Positions 38,703 to 50,286 of a stretch of DNA of 64,000 nt are shown one piece after another. Numbering within the stretch: position 1 is the stretch's first letter; every line of letters starts with the position of its first letter. Source of the DNA: Rotaria sp. Silwood1 (Eukaryota; Rotifera; Eurotatoria; Philodinida; Philodinidae); contig CAJNOP010000023.1 of the NCBI GenBank assembly GCA_905250075.1, positions 2,058,452-2,122,451 of the forward strand, read 5' to 3'. The translations under genes and the position numbers were made by a program. Under the pieces are notes generated by a model that saw nothing but the letters and a program-made list of their open reading frames with translations, was not told where the DNA came from and did not search any database.

Positions 38703-40004
38703 TATATCCGATTAAATAGGCTTTTTGTAGTTTTGAAGAAAAAACCGCATTCCTGCTCGTCTCGTCCTTTTTGCTGTCGAGTGTGATATTCAAAAAAAAA
38801 GAATGATAACTCAGAAGAGAAGAGAAAAAAGAATGAATAAAGGTCTATATACAGACGTGTTCTCTTCTCAAATCTCCTGACATTCGTTTCGTTTTTTCTT
38901 GTTACACACATACACTTGTCTATTGACATAGACACTGATATATATATATATTTGTCTTATCTCATTCTTGTATAAAGTGTTCAACCATCATTCGAACTTT
39001 TCAAAAAAGAAAATGACAAAAAGAAGTACGAAAAAAAGAGAAAAAAACAAGATACTTGTTTTTATGTATTCATAGATTAAATTTTATTCAAATAGAAATC
39101 ATAAAAAACATAAGAAGTATGTTGATAAATGATTATTTCTTTTGTTCGATTGGTTAATGAACATAGTTGATATACACTTGACTATTACGATACTGATATG
39201 ATTTATTCGTCTTGCATATTTATGCTGATCCACCCACCTTACTTAATCACCAATTCTCTATGTTTGCTATATGTAAATTGACCATGTAAAAAGAGCTTTT
39301 TGTTTGATATATATATATATATATAAGATATCCTTAACCTTTTTGTTGTACATCATTTCAATGTAGGTACAAGGAGAAACTATGTCAGCTACATTTGTAG
39401 TTTAGTATATATTAAAAAATTTAATACTATGTCTGCATGAGACAGAACAACATTTACTTGATGAATTCAAATATTAATATTTTAAGCTTATGATCATGTT
39501 TCGAAGGTAAATTCAATGTTTGTTGATCTACTATCGATTGCTCTTTATTCAATACTTTATGATAAAGAAGAATATAACGTAAATGCAAATATACGAAAAA
39601 AAAAGAAAGAAAATTAATGATTTTTTTTGTTGCTTGCTGTTATTGTCTAATTCATAAAAGATTATTAGGAAACAATGATTTATGAATTCTTTATAATCTC
39701 ATTGAGAATTACCTATTTTATATAATATATAACGAGAAATTACAAAAGCATATGTGATTTATTGCTGTTGTTATCTATTTTCTATTTATTTATTGTTGTG
39801 AGATTGATCAATGATAAGTGTGAATATTCTTTTTTGTTGTTTATTTGATATAGAGATAGAAACGTAGATCACTCAGATTGCTCATAACCTTTCTATCGAA
39901 TGTATTCATAAAGTTTGTTTCACATCCAGTAATCTTCTACGCACATCGATATTATAAATAGTTAATTGAATATTTCAGAATATTAATTATTAACATAAGT
40001 TTTC
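38703..40004. other. Intergenic, 1.3 kb, divergent promoters
   Basis: This gap lies between two divergent genes. It is AT-rich with a (TA)n run at 39307-39325. A 77-codon open frame on the minus strand (38935-38702) is Phe-rich low-complexity sequence and is not convincing, although part of it could be a 5' exon of the orphan gene. A TTTCAG acceptor-like site lies about 25 bases before the next ATG. Confidence 0.4.
39307..39325. repeat. Simple repeat (TA)n
   Basis: A run of about nine TA units in the divergent gap upstream of the gene at 40005. Confidence 0.8.
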
Positions 40005-40829
40005 ATGGCTACAACTGATTGTCGACCATCAAATATTTATCGAATACCAGTTTATCAAAAGCGAGTTACTGGTCTTGAGAATTATATATCTATTCCATAT
40101 AGTCGTCCTCCTTCACCTATTACAACTGTACTTGTATCTCGACGACGTCATTCAACACCTCCAGCATCAACTCTACGTTTTGTTGAAGTCAAATCACCAT
40201 CATCAAATACAGTTATCAAACATTATTATCCGCCTGTAAGAACAACACGTATTATTAGAGAACCAGGTTCAATATCTGATTCAATTAAATCTACTCCTTG
40301 TTCAGCTTCATTAGTACAACGACGTTTTCAAGATGAACGTACCGTTTATACAGCAACAGCTCCGACAAGTCTTAGTTCAATTACGGATATTATTTTACCA
40401 GTAGCTAAAAAAAATCGTAATACAATTATTGATACTCCAAATCATATTGTATCCGATATTCAAACTGTTAATCATGATTCATCAACAAAAAAACAATTAA
40501 AAAAACGAGAACAACTAATGCCACTTGACCTTGTATGTGATGTTTTTCTGTCAGAGGAAGACGATCGTGAAGATTCAACAATGCAAGATTTTGTATGATT
40601 AAAAGTCTTATAATTAAAAATGAAATTTATTTTTCTATTCTAGATTTCTAAACCAAAGTCAAATAAGCGTTCTAAATGGTATCACAGGAAATGTCCTTGC
40701 CAATTTCCATGCTTTAATATTCGTCAATGGTATTATACTTATCCATTTTGTTTCTGGAGTATATGTTTTGCCATAGTACTGGTGTTACTTATTGGTATAT
40801 TTGTATCCGTAGGATTTCTATTACATTAA
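40005..40829 (+). CDS. Orphan C-terminally membrane-anchored protein
   Basis: Predicted 257 residues from exons 40005-40592 and 40644-40829 (phase 0 joint). The first ~195 residues are hydrophilic, rich in Ser, Thr, Arg and Pro with basic patches and no recognised domain. The second exon encodes a Cys-rich juxtamembrane stretch (KCPCQFPCF) and one strong hydrophobic span near the end (about residues 232-255, SICFAIVLVLLIGIFVSVGF), finishing just after it. That topology suits a tail anchor or a type II/III single-pass protein, and the clustered cysteines could be palmitoylated. A polyadenylation-like AATAAA occurs near 41110. Function unknown. Confidence 0.7.
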
Positions 40830-41299
40830 TCTGATTATTATTATGTAATAGAGAATTTAATAAATTCATTATCTTCTTTTTATAGAGAAGTAAATCTATC
40901 ACAATATCCAATTGAGATACAAGATGTAAATAGAATTATGAATGATGATTAACAAATCACATCTTGACATATAATCAAAATTTATCTTTTAATTTTTGTG
41001 TATTGACACAATTGTGACAGCACTGTTGTAAAGTAGAATCTGTATATTGTATCAAATTAGTGTTAAAATTATAAAATTTATTCGATGTTTGTTTTATGAA
41101 ACAAAATTGAATAAAAATAAAATTTGTCAAGAAAAACTTTAATAAATATTGAGCGTTTGATGTTTATTATAAAGAAATATAAGTTTTCAAATATTCAGAC
41201 ATTTATCCAAAATTCCAGACGAATTGATTTATGAAACTTATTTGTTAAAAGGGCTTATATGTAGCAAGATATGTAAATCTTTGAATGAGAAAACTTCTA

Positions 41300-41880
41300 A
41301 GGATTCGTTTACATCATTGATACAATGACTCGCAAAATTATTTGGTCAGTTTTATTTGCAATTCTTTTCCGTTACTGTACACGTGAATAAGAATCCAAAT
41401 AATGATATTATTAGGGGCTTTATTTCCAACAAGGATGCTTGAAGATGACAGTGATTGATCGTTTCTCAAGAATATAGTCTTTAGGTAATCAAAATGGTGT
41501 TTTCATACAGAATTATAGAGAAAAATAACGACTTTTGTGCCTTTCATAAAATTGATGTACGTCAGTCAAAAACCGTGGTACAAAACTGAAAAACTTCTTA
41601 TTTTATAGAGAATAGTTTGCTCTACCATTATGAATTTAATTCAAAATAGAATTCTACTGACGAATTTGAGAAACTGAAAAATTTGTTGTTTGGCCTGCCT
41701 GAGACTATATCCTTCGCAAACTAACAATCATTGTTGTCTTCAAGCATTCTCATTAGAAATAAAAGTCTCTACTGAAGTCAATATTTTGATTCTTATTAGT
41801 GTTTACAGTAGCATAAAAGCAATTAAAATAAACAAGATCAAATAATTTTAAGAGTCACTGTAAATTCGTAATATTACAAA
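41300..41880. mobile_element. Long inverted-repeat (foldback/MITE) element
   Basis: The arms align inward from about 41325 and 41870. Left ACAATGACTCGCAAAATTAT pairs with the complement of right ATAATTTTAAGAGTCACTGT, and left GTTACTGTA with TACAGTAGC. Left AAGGATGCTTGAAGA (near 41440) pairs with TCTTCAAGCATTCT (near 41740). Similarity continues to ATATAGTCTTTAGG / CCTGAGACTATATCC. The arms are therefore 150 bases or more, with a spacer of about 200. No transposase is seen. It occupies the gap 40830-42795, in which I find no gene. Confidence 0.6.
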
Positions 41881-42795
41881 AAGTTAATGCTGTGTTTTCA
41901 TGATTGAAAATAAAGATGAAATTAGTTGTATCATAATGACAAATAATGTTACACTAATGATTAGTGTTGATCATAAAAATTACAAAGGTTGAAGTAACAA
42001 GAATTGATACGTCATTAATCGCGTTTCTTCGAGAAAACTACACATCTTATACAACTAGTTCTCAATTTGTTGGTTAATTAAAGAGCAAAATCGATGAAAT
42101 GTACTGAGAGTCTTAGGCACAATGATCCTCTTAAATGCGCAATACAAAACAAAAGAAATTAATAGAAGTAGTCAATCAAGTAGAATATCTCAGTTACTAT
42201 TTTCTTCATATAGTCTAAACTGTATATCAGCAAAGTATGGTTTTTGTGTATTAGTTATAGTACATTCATGATGTTGATTATTTAGTGTTATTTAAACTCT
42301 TTCTCTTCAAAATTATGAGTTTTATTGAGGTCTTTCTCAACATCATTTGATCAAAGATGCAGTTGCAACTGAAAGATCCAACGAAAAATCTGGAGAATCA
42401 AGTGTTGTAATTAACACTAGACAAGCTCTGAACAATAACAAATAACCATCATTATGAATAAGCTATAACTAAAACAAAAACCTTAGTTTTCTGTCATACA
42501 GTTGAGTATATATGAAAACAAATAGCTGAGGTAACCTAGTTAATTGAACACTCATATATATATATAATGCACATTTTTTTTCTTATTATGATAAAATTAT
42601 ACAAAAAGAAAAAAGCGAATAATGAAAAACAAGCCATGAAAACTGATGTATTGTTTTTTTTGTGCGTAATTAAAAATCAGCAAAGCAAGCATTCTTATAG
42701 CTTCTTCTTTTCATCTTATTGTTTTTCTTCATTCATTGTTCGATTTCTATGTAACATTTTTTTTTCAATTGCAATATAATCATTGATCAATTGCG

Positions 42796-44931
42796 ATGAC
42801 AAGTATTCAACCTATCAGCAAACCACGACATCGTAGTGCTGTAGTTAATAATGCACCATCATCTTTAGTTCGTTTTTATTCTGCTCGTATAGCTCCAGAG
42901 AAAACCGAAAATAAATATAAAAAATCAATTGAATCTCCACCAATATCTCCAATTGATCTTCAAATCGATGAAGAATTATTTAATTTTGATCAATCTTCAC
43001 CACGATCATCTTCTACAGAAAGTAAATTACATCCAACATCTCCTATTCCACCATCAGTCGATGAAAATGATGAAAATCGTGTTGTTAAAGTATCTGAATA
43101 TCGTACACCTGAAGATACACCATTTAAACCATTAAAATCAAAAATTTCAGAAAAAAAATTACATTGGTATATTCTGCTTACACCACGTACAATTTTTTCA
43201 ATATCATTATTAACAATTCTTTCATTAGTTATTGTTCTTATTGGTTTTGGTATTTCAGTAGCAAATAGACAATCACAATTAAATTATCAATGTCCATTAA
43301 TATCGTATTGCCCAAAAAATTCAAGTTATACTGTTCTATGTAATATGACAAATGAATATTGTGGATGTTATAATACAGAAGATACACTTATTGGTTGTTT
43401 AAAACAACGACATTATGAACAAGGTTGTTATCGTTCACAAGAATGTTCGAATCGTGATAATCTTCAATGTAATATGAGTCTATATCAATGTACATGTCTT
43501 GATCATTATATATATAATGGAAGTTTATGTAAATCAATGTTAAAATATGGTGAAATATGTTCAATATTAAATGATACATGTGATAATTTATTAAATTTAA
43601 CATGTTTATCTGGAAATATTTGTACATGCAATACAAATATTACATTTTGGAATGGACAATATTGCGAATCATATCGTTCTATTAATAGTCCATGTGATCC
43701 ATATAAAACGTTATCAGGTTGTTCAACGACATTTCTATGTGATAATGTAACAGCAACATGTCAATGTCCATCATCAACTTATTTTGATGGTGAAGTATGT
43801 TTATCATATAGTTCATATTTACAACCATGTTATGATACATCATCTTGTTTACCAAATACACAATTATCATGTTCATATGGTTTATGTCAATGTAATGATA
43901 TTTATTATTATTGGTCACCATCAACATCTACATGTGTATATCCAAAGAAAATTCAATATAATTCGTCATGTGATTATCAAACAGGTTGTGAGAGCGATTA
44001 TGGTTTACGTTGTATAGATAATCGATGTTTATGTGAAGTGAATTCATATTGGACACCAGGCAATTATTGTGATTTTCAATCACAATATAGTGAACAATGT
44101 TTAACTGCTCCTTGTCTTTCTAACACTGGACTTATATGTTCAGCAAATACATCAACATGTACATGTCCACAATGTAAGTTTATGCTTTTTTTTTTATGAA
44201 CTCTGAATATGATACCTAATGTAAAAGACTAGCAGATAGACGAACGAACTTGATATTTTGAATTTTATCGACACCAAAAACGAAAAGAATGTCTTCAATA
44301 GATTAGATAGGAAAGAGGTTTTTCTTTTTATTATTTTCACCTAGATTATTATTGGGATACTTATGTATGTCAAAGTCAACGTGCATATACAGGATTTTGT
44401 TTATATGATGATTGGTGTCGTATGGATATTGGTTTACGTTGTCGAAACTTTACATGTACATGTTCATTATGTTCAACATGTTTTTGGGATGGTATACGTT
44501 GTCGTGATTGTCCAACATCATGGCAAGTCGTTACATCAAATGGTACAATTCAACCACGTGTTTATTGTTATGTTAAAGTTGATTCTTATGTTCATTGGAA
44601 TGAATCATCAAGTCTTTGTTCAACAGCAGCAACATCATATTTTGGTAGTACAAGTCATTTAGTTTATATTGATGATTTACAAGAACTTCAAGATATAAGT
44701 AAATTTGCAACAACACAATATTATGATATATTTATTGGTCATACAAATCGTTATAATTATAGTAAATGGTTTCTTTATAATGGAACAGTATCACCAACAT
44801 TGACATGGTGTTCAGGTGTAGCAACAAGTTTTTCATCGTTAAAATGTAGCCGAATCCTTATTAGTTCAGTTTGTACAACGGATATAGCATGTAATGGATG
44901 GACGTCGAGATACATTTGTGAACTTGATTGA
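42796..44931 (+). CDS. Type II membrane protein with Cys-rich modules and C-type lectin domain
   Basis: Predicted 654 residues from exons 42796-44173 and 44345-44931 (sum divisible by three). Residues 1-130 form a Ser/Pro-rich cytoplasmic tail. Residues about 132-156 (TIFSISLLTILSLVIVLIGF) are a transmembrane span with no signal peptide, so the large C-terminal part is predicted outside. Residues ~165-510 hold eight or so repeats with regularly spaced cysteines (forms like CSNRDNLQC, CTCLD, CQCPSS, CLCEV), resembling EB/EGF-like modules, with many N-glycosylation sites. From about residue 513 a C-type-lectin-like fold is visible: CPTSW, a W..SS.LC helix, the IFIG strand, KWFLYNGT, TWCSG and a final YICE. 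The canonical EPN/QPD and WND sugar-calcium motifs are not evident. It may be a surface recognition receptor; the ligand is unknown. Confidence 0.8.
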
Positions 44932-46108
44932 AACAAAAACAAAACAATAATAATTAAATTGACATAATGATTATTATTATTTTTTAAGAAACAAATCAAA
45001 AAATAACAATAAATAAGTTTCTTTTTGTATTTAATTCATTTGTCTGTTTTGTAATAATTAACTAAATATTGTAATATAAATTTGTTTTTGAATACTAAAT
45101 CAAGTAAGATGTTTGGTGTAACATGAATCTTTAAAATTTCTTAAAAATCAAATGCTGAATACTAACGAAATCGAGAGTTTTCGAATTGATCTACGTCTTA
45201 TAATACTAGATGTACAGTAAAATTTTTGTCTACAGATGAGAATTACTAAGATTGAGGAAATTTTCTTTTTATGTACTGATGATAAAAATAGTATTTTATA
45301 TTTCATCATTCTTCAAATAATATCATAATTATAAGATCTACTAAAGGATGCAAGGTTCGAGTATTTAGATTTCAACATTTACAAGTTATATAGGCATTCT
45401 ACTCTGAGTTCAAAGCTGCCTTTGCTGACTAAGGTTTGTGTGGGTGTCTTGAGGGGTGTATAGATAAACATGTGATTGACGATCATTGTGTGGCATTTAT
45501 TCGCACCAACACCCACACTCTCTTTCCTACTGCAGCTGAACTATCCACTATATGCTTAGATTAGATAGCTTTTGTTATATAATACTAAATTGATTGTACA
45601 TTCTTTCTTTTGGCTCCAATACATTTTCTTTGCTTTTATTCATAGAATCAATATATTGGACCTTTGTCAATAATACATATATAGTTTATGTAAAAAACGT
45701 TCTACCGCACTAGAACCAGTTTTCGTTATTCATGGACCCGACCCATGACTGAAAAACTTGATCACGCCCAGCACTAGTCAAAATACAACTTTCGATAATC
45801 ATCAACAATACACTACAAACATTAGCATTGTGAATTTCTGGTTTCTCTTTCTATACTATGTAATTATTTAATATCTCTATTTTTCATGTTCGATTTTCAC
45901 TTTAAAGGCTAACAATTTTTCATATCATTCATAAAAGTAACGAAACAAGTTTCTTATTAAATTGAATTCAAAGTATGCTCTATTCTCATATAGATGTAAT
46001 AAATATATAAATATTGATGTCATAGTTTTTCTCTAGGCTTGTTCAATAAAAGGAAAAAAATAGCTTTGGAATCAAATAGACAAATTAAAAGAAAATAATC
46101 AATGATTC
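44932..46108. other. Intergenic, 1.2 kb, convergent genes
   Basis: No gene found. A short imperfect inverted repeat at about 45425-45535 pairs GTGTGGGTGT with ACACCCACAC across an 60-70 base loop. Probable 3' UTRs of the two flanking genes lie at the ends; AATAAA occurs near 45009 for the lectin gene. Confidence 0.4.
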
Positions 46109-46882
46109 TTATGGAAAACATAATAATTTGAGTTCTTTAATTGATTCAATAACAACATCTAATTCATGTTGCATTGTTTCATGTGGTGTATCTTCAGCAA
46201 TAATTGCTCTAAGATCATCAAATTGAAAACGAAGTTTATCTATTTGTTTATGAATTTCTTCTAAATATCTCATTGTACTTGTTGGATCTCGTCTATATTC
46301 TAGAAATTTAATTAAGCCAAGTGCAGTTAAACCAGTCAATAACATTGATATTCCCATAACATATGCAAATGTATTCCAAATTGTACCAGGTAATAAAACA
46401 GCTAAGACTCGACCAAATATAATAAATGCACCACCCATAATTGATAGAATGATACCCCATTTATTAACTTCACACCAAAAATATGTTGAATGAAATTGAG
46501 TTAATTTACCTTGTAATAATTGAGATTGTTCAATTAGTTTTTTAAATGTATGGTCATCAGTTTTTTCATTTAAATGACTAATAAGTGATGTAGTTGGTTG
46601 TAATTTAAATTTTCGATAACGTATTTCCATATTTCCGGCTGCTTGATAAGTTAGATGACGTACATCAGTAAAATCATTTTTAATTGAAAATAATGCATCT
46701 TTATCAGCACCAGTTAATTGTGGTGATAATGTTTCAAAATATTGTTCAAATTTAGTTATCGCATCACGAGCTAATTGTATTGAATAAGAAAAATTATTCG
46801 AAGATCCCGGACGATTCCAACGAGATTCTAATAAATCAACAATAGCTTGCCATTGTTCAGCCGTAAAAAGAGGACTTGTCAT
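46109..46882 (-). CDS. Orphan two-span membrane protein, 257 residues
   Basis: Single coding exon. Two hydrophobic spans are visible: about residues 143-166 (WGIILSIMGGAFIIFGRVLA) and about 172-193 (YVMGISMLLTGLTALGLIKF), linked by a very short loop, so this is a hairpin. Helical, charged regions stand on both sides (N-terminal 140 residues with AEQWQAIVDLLESRW; C-terminal YLEEIHKQIDKLRFQFDDLR, a likely coiled coil). Both termini should face the cytoplasm. No family is recognised. A TATTTTAG acceptor-like site lies about 30 bases upstream of the ATG, so a 5' UTR intron or leader splicing is likely. Confidence 0.75.
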   Translation of the reverse strand: MTSPLFTAEQWQAIVDLLESRWNRPGSSNNFSYSIQLARDAITKFEQYFETLSPQLTGADKDALFSIKNDFTDVRHLTYQAAGNMEIRYRKFKLQPTTSLISHLNEKTDDHTFKKLIEQSQLLQGKLTQFHSTYFWCEVNKWGIILSIMGGAFIIFGRVLAVLLPGTIWNTFAYVMGISMLLTGLTALGLIKFLEYRRDPTSTMRYLEEIHKQIDKLRFQFDDLRAIIAEDTPHETMQHELDVVIESIKELKLLCFP

Positions 46883-46990
46883 ATTTTGATTTTAATTGAA
46901 TCTTACAGCTAAAATATAAATAATTATTTATATGTTATCACATTTATAATGTCTTATATGATTGGTCCTGTGAAAAGAAAAGTGAAAATT

Positions 46991-47020
46991 AAAAACAAAA
47001 ACAAAAACAAAAACAAATAC
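46991..47020. repeat. Simple repeat (AAAAAC)n
   Basis: About five tandem units of AAAAAC, the last degenerating, directly upstream of the two-span membrane protein gene. Confidence 0.8.
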
Positions 47021-48506
47021 AAGAACAAAACGTTGATTAAGGCAATGATACATCGATATTCTCGTTTTATTTTGTTGTTGTATGATGATAAAGAATAAGC
47101 GAAAAAAAACAAATTAAATTATTACTATATTGATTCTAGGAGACATATACAATCGTATTCTTTGATCCCAGAATTAGAAGCGTATCTCATCGTGTCATGT
47201 ACCATGTGTACACGACCAATGCCAATAACCGTATCGATCCCAATCTACAAAAATGACGCCGTAAGCCGTCGGAAACGATATTAAACAGTGAGAGTTGGCA
47301 TTCACCACTGTCCTTAAACTCGTAAAACGGATTGACATATTATGTATCTCCGTAGACAGTTGTAATCCATGCGATATGCTATCTGATTCAAATAAGCTTC
47401 TTTTCATCCAAATTGAGATGTCCACTTTCTTCTCCTGCTCCGTGTATTTAACATAAATATATACGACATGTTAACGCGATTGTATTTCTTCGTAAATACA
47501 TGGTCAGCAATATGACCGTATATACGATAGAATACTATAGCACTAAAACATCTATACAGTGTTTTATTGTAAGAATACGATATCGTATGCAAACAATTAT
47601 ATTGGGCATGGTATAACGATATTACACGCTATAATAACAACTGTCTACAGTAAATTATAGTGATCCATAACCATTGGTCTGGAAATAAAATAAACTTAAG
47701 TCGAACAAGAAGGTTCGTAAGCATCCGTAAATCATTGCATATTGACTGAGGAGATCTCAAAGACTTACGAAAACTTTTAAAAGTTCCATTAAAATAGTGA
47801 AATGGACATAAAAATTGATATATTTTCAATTCTTTGATTAAAACAGACATTTTAATCAATTAAATTCCATGATTTAGATTTATAACCGAATTTATTGCAT
47901 TTGCTTCATTAACATGTCACTTGTAATCAATTAATTTGAAATACATAAATTTTCATGTCCGTTTCATCAACTGAAATACAATTTTTTTTTCATGTTTTTT
48001 TTGTGTTTTAACTAGTATGTAGCCGTGAAGGGTCCTATTTCTTCATATACGATATGCAGAAATACGGCCATAATGCTGGACCCTAGTTCTATGATATCGG
48101 CAGATTCTCACTAGAAACATGCTGTTTCCTACTAGTAAACTCGCAAAATGGTAGTACCTTCGAAGCAGAAATCTGGCGATCGAATTCAACGGTTGGGTTT
48201 TCCTAGCTCCAACGGGAACCTCGTAGAGTTAGTCACTTGACCCAACTGCTAGATATCAGCTTTCAAATTTCTTCTATTCTCCGACCAGAACTGGGTCTTA
48301 TGGCTTGATGTGAGGTTATATCATACACCAAAATACGCTTGCATACGGATATTGCTTTCTTCGTCCTGGAAAATTATTTATTTAAAATGAATTCTTACCA
48401 TTAAATTCGTAGCTACATTAAAAACATAAAAACTAAGTACTTGATACGTACAAGGCTTATGAGAAAGATTTGAAATTTTCAAAACATATAAATCTTGACG
48501 AGTCAA

Positions 48507-48590
48507 GCAAAAGTTGTCACAAACTCAAAGTTTTTGGAATGCTGTCTTTTTTGAGATACAGGAATCACAATGGCGAAAAATAACTCTTCT
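48507..48590 (+). repeat. Dispersed diverged repeat, copy C
   Basis: GCAAAAGTTGTCACAAACTC and the following GGAATGCTGTC..TGAGATA align with 54299-54370 (GCAAAAGTTGTCATAGACTT, GAATGCCTTC..TGAGATA). The shared order over about 80 bases suggests an old interspersed element. Confidence 0.4.
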
Positions 48591-49489
48591 ATTTCTTCGA
48601 GATGCTATGTTCGATCGAGCTAAAAATTCTTTTTTTAGAAAATTTTCAGCTCGATCCGACATACTAGGCCACAGAAATGGAGATGTTTCTGTACTTTTTT
48701 TTCATGAATAGTTTAATTCGAGAAAAACGTGATTCGCTCTTTATGTTACGTAAATTTCATTTTTCAACATTTAAACAGCCTTAAAGAAAGAAAAATTTAT
48801 TAGTTAAGTTTCATATATAAATTTTATTTATTTTCATTCATTTTTCAAAAAGAATGAAGGAAAATGTATGTTTGGATAATTGTCTCTGTATAAAACAAAG
48901 CGACTTCAAATCCAAAACTCAAAAGCAATACTTCATAAAAGAAAAAAGAACGCACACCACTTACCTTCTGACAAATGAAAACTATGGCAGATTTTTTATT
49001 AAAATTTTTAAGAATGAATTATAAACCTGAATTCTAATTTCTAAAAGACAGCTATGAAAAACATCATTCTTCTTAACCTTAAAAAACGATACGTAACCAT
49101 CATCATGACTTTCTAGCGTACGTGGCGCTATATGAGTGAATAATGATGACGTTTAAAATTGCACAATTCTAGTGAAAATACTATAGAAGTGTTGTGATTT
49201 CTTTATTTTTTTTAATTCTACTCAGTCTTATCGCGGTAAATATACAGAAAAAGAAAAGAAAAGGAAAGAGAGTAAATTGGGATAGCGACAAGAAGAAAAT
49301 GTTATGAAAAATTAACCATTTATTGTTTATAAGCAAAATTTTCTAAACAGGCAACTTAATGTGACGTTGTTGGTGGTTGTATTGCCGCTTGATCCACTGA
49401 TTTTGTTAATCCCTTATGATCAGCGCCTGCAGTAGAAGTCGATTCTATATCGAAAAAAAAACTTTAAAAAAAGAGAAATCTAAGAATAT

Positions 49490-50286
49490 TTATTTCAAAC
49501 TCGATTGTGCTAAATGATGTAAAGTTGATGGTGTTGAATTCGAAAGACCTGGACGTCCACTAATATTTCCACGATTAGATTCAAATGTGCCATATTCTTG
49601 ATATTTAATTAAACGTGATGTTTTAAATGCTTGTTGATTCATGTCCCATTGTTTCATTCGTCTAATACAAAAAGATAAAATCAACAAAATTTATTTTTAT
49701 TTTAAATACATACGAACGAAAATCTTGATTTTGATTTCGTTCCCAATTTTGACAACGTAAATCAAAATGAGCACCTGCTGTACGACCTTTTACAATATTT
49801 TTATCTGTCTAAAATTTTTATTGATAGATTTAAAAAGAATATTTAAAAAAAAAATTTCAATTTACTTTTGGTTCGAATACTTGAGGTGAATGAGAATCAG
49901 TACCAGGTAGATGTCGACTTTTGATGTCTTTAATTTAATATTAAAAAAGAAAATAAATAAATCAAAGAATGAATCATTTTTTTTTAAATAAGACAAACCT
50001 GCTGGTGAAATAACATCAGGCAGCTCGTCAACAACAGCACGTGTACTTTTATCCCAAGGTCGATCTAAGACAAATTTCTGATATACATATACAGACAACA
50101 AAAAGGTACGCATTGTTTTACCTCCAAATGCAGAATCAGATTGAAAACGAACTACAGCAGTAGGAATAGCTGATTGTCGAATTTGAAATACACGCTAACA
50201 AAAAAATAACAATAAAGACTTCTTGAAAAAAAAACATTTCAAGTTAAACTTACTCGTGCATTTTTAAGTGCTTGTATATTATTCAT
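49490..50286 (-). CDS. Orphan protein, 185 residues, five exons
   Basis: Exons in transcript order: 50286-50254, 50194-49999, 49927-49866, 49808-49714, 49661-49490; total 558 bases, in frame throughout. The protein is soluble, Gln/Asn/Ser-rich and basic, with conserved-looking segments such as MNNIQALKNARVFQIRQSAI, FVLDRPWDKSTRAVVDELPD, SRHLPGTDSHSPQVFEPK and a helical stretch around RCQNWERNQNQDF. I do not recognise a family; its size and style would suit a ciliary or microtubule-associated small protein, but that is a guess. Exon 2 contains a 44-base GT..AG segment (50121-50078) that looks like a mini-intron; removing it breaks the frame, whereas reading through keeps it open. A TTTGAAG acceptor-like site precedes the ATG by six bases. 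Confidence 0.65.

Larger units (their letters stand above)
46883..49489. other. Gene-poor 2.6 kb with repeats and a less AT-rich island
   Basis: No reliable gene. It begins with an (AAAAAC)n run at 46991-47020. Two overlapping minus-strand open frames at 47195-47592 show no recognisable protein. The segment 48010-48310 is clearly richer in G and C than its neighbours, with stops in all frames. A repeat shared with 54300-54370 lies at 48507-48590. Confidence 0.4.

Noticed and set aside
38702-38935. 77-codon Phe-rich minus-strand frame upstream of the orphan gene
   Set aside because: Low complexity, no clean donor in the phase required by the downstream exon; not annotated as coding.
43388-44999. 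Several His/Asn/Tyr-rich open frames antisense to or out of frame with the lectin gene
   Set aside because: Shadow frames created by the biased A/T codon use of the real coding exon.
45340-45380. GGTTCGAGT motif resembling a tRNA B box
   Set aside because: No A box or cloverleaf arms at the required spacing; no tRNA gene could be folded anywhere in the window by eye.
47195-47592. Two minus-strand frames resembling parts of one protein
   Set aside because: They overlap in different frames, need a frameshift to join, and match nothing I recognise.
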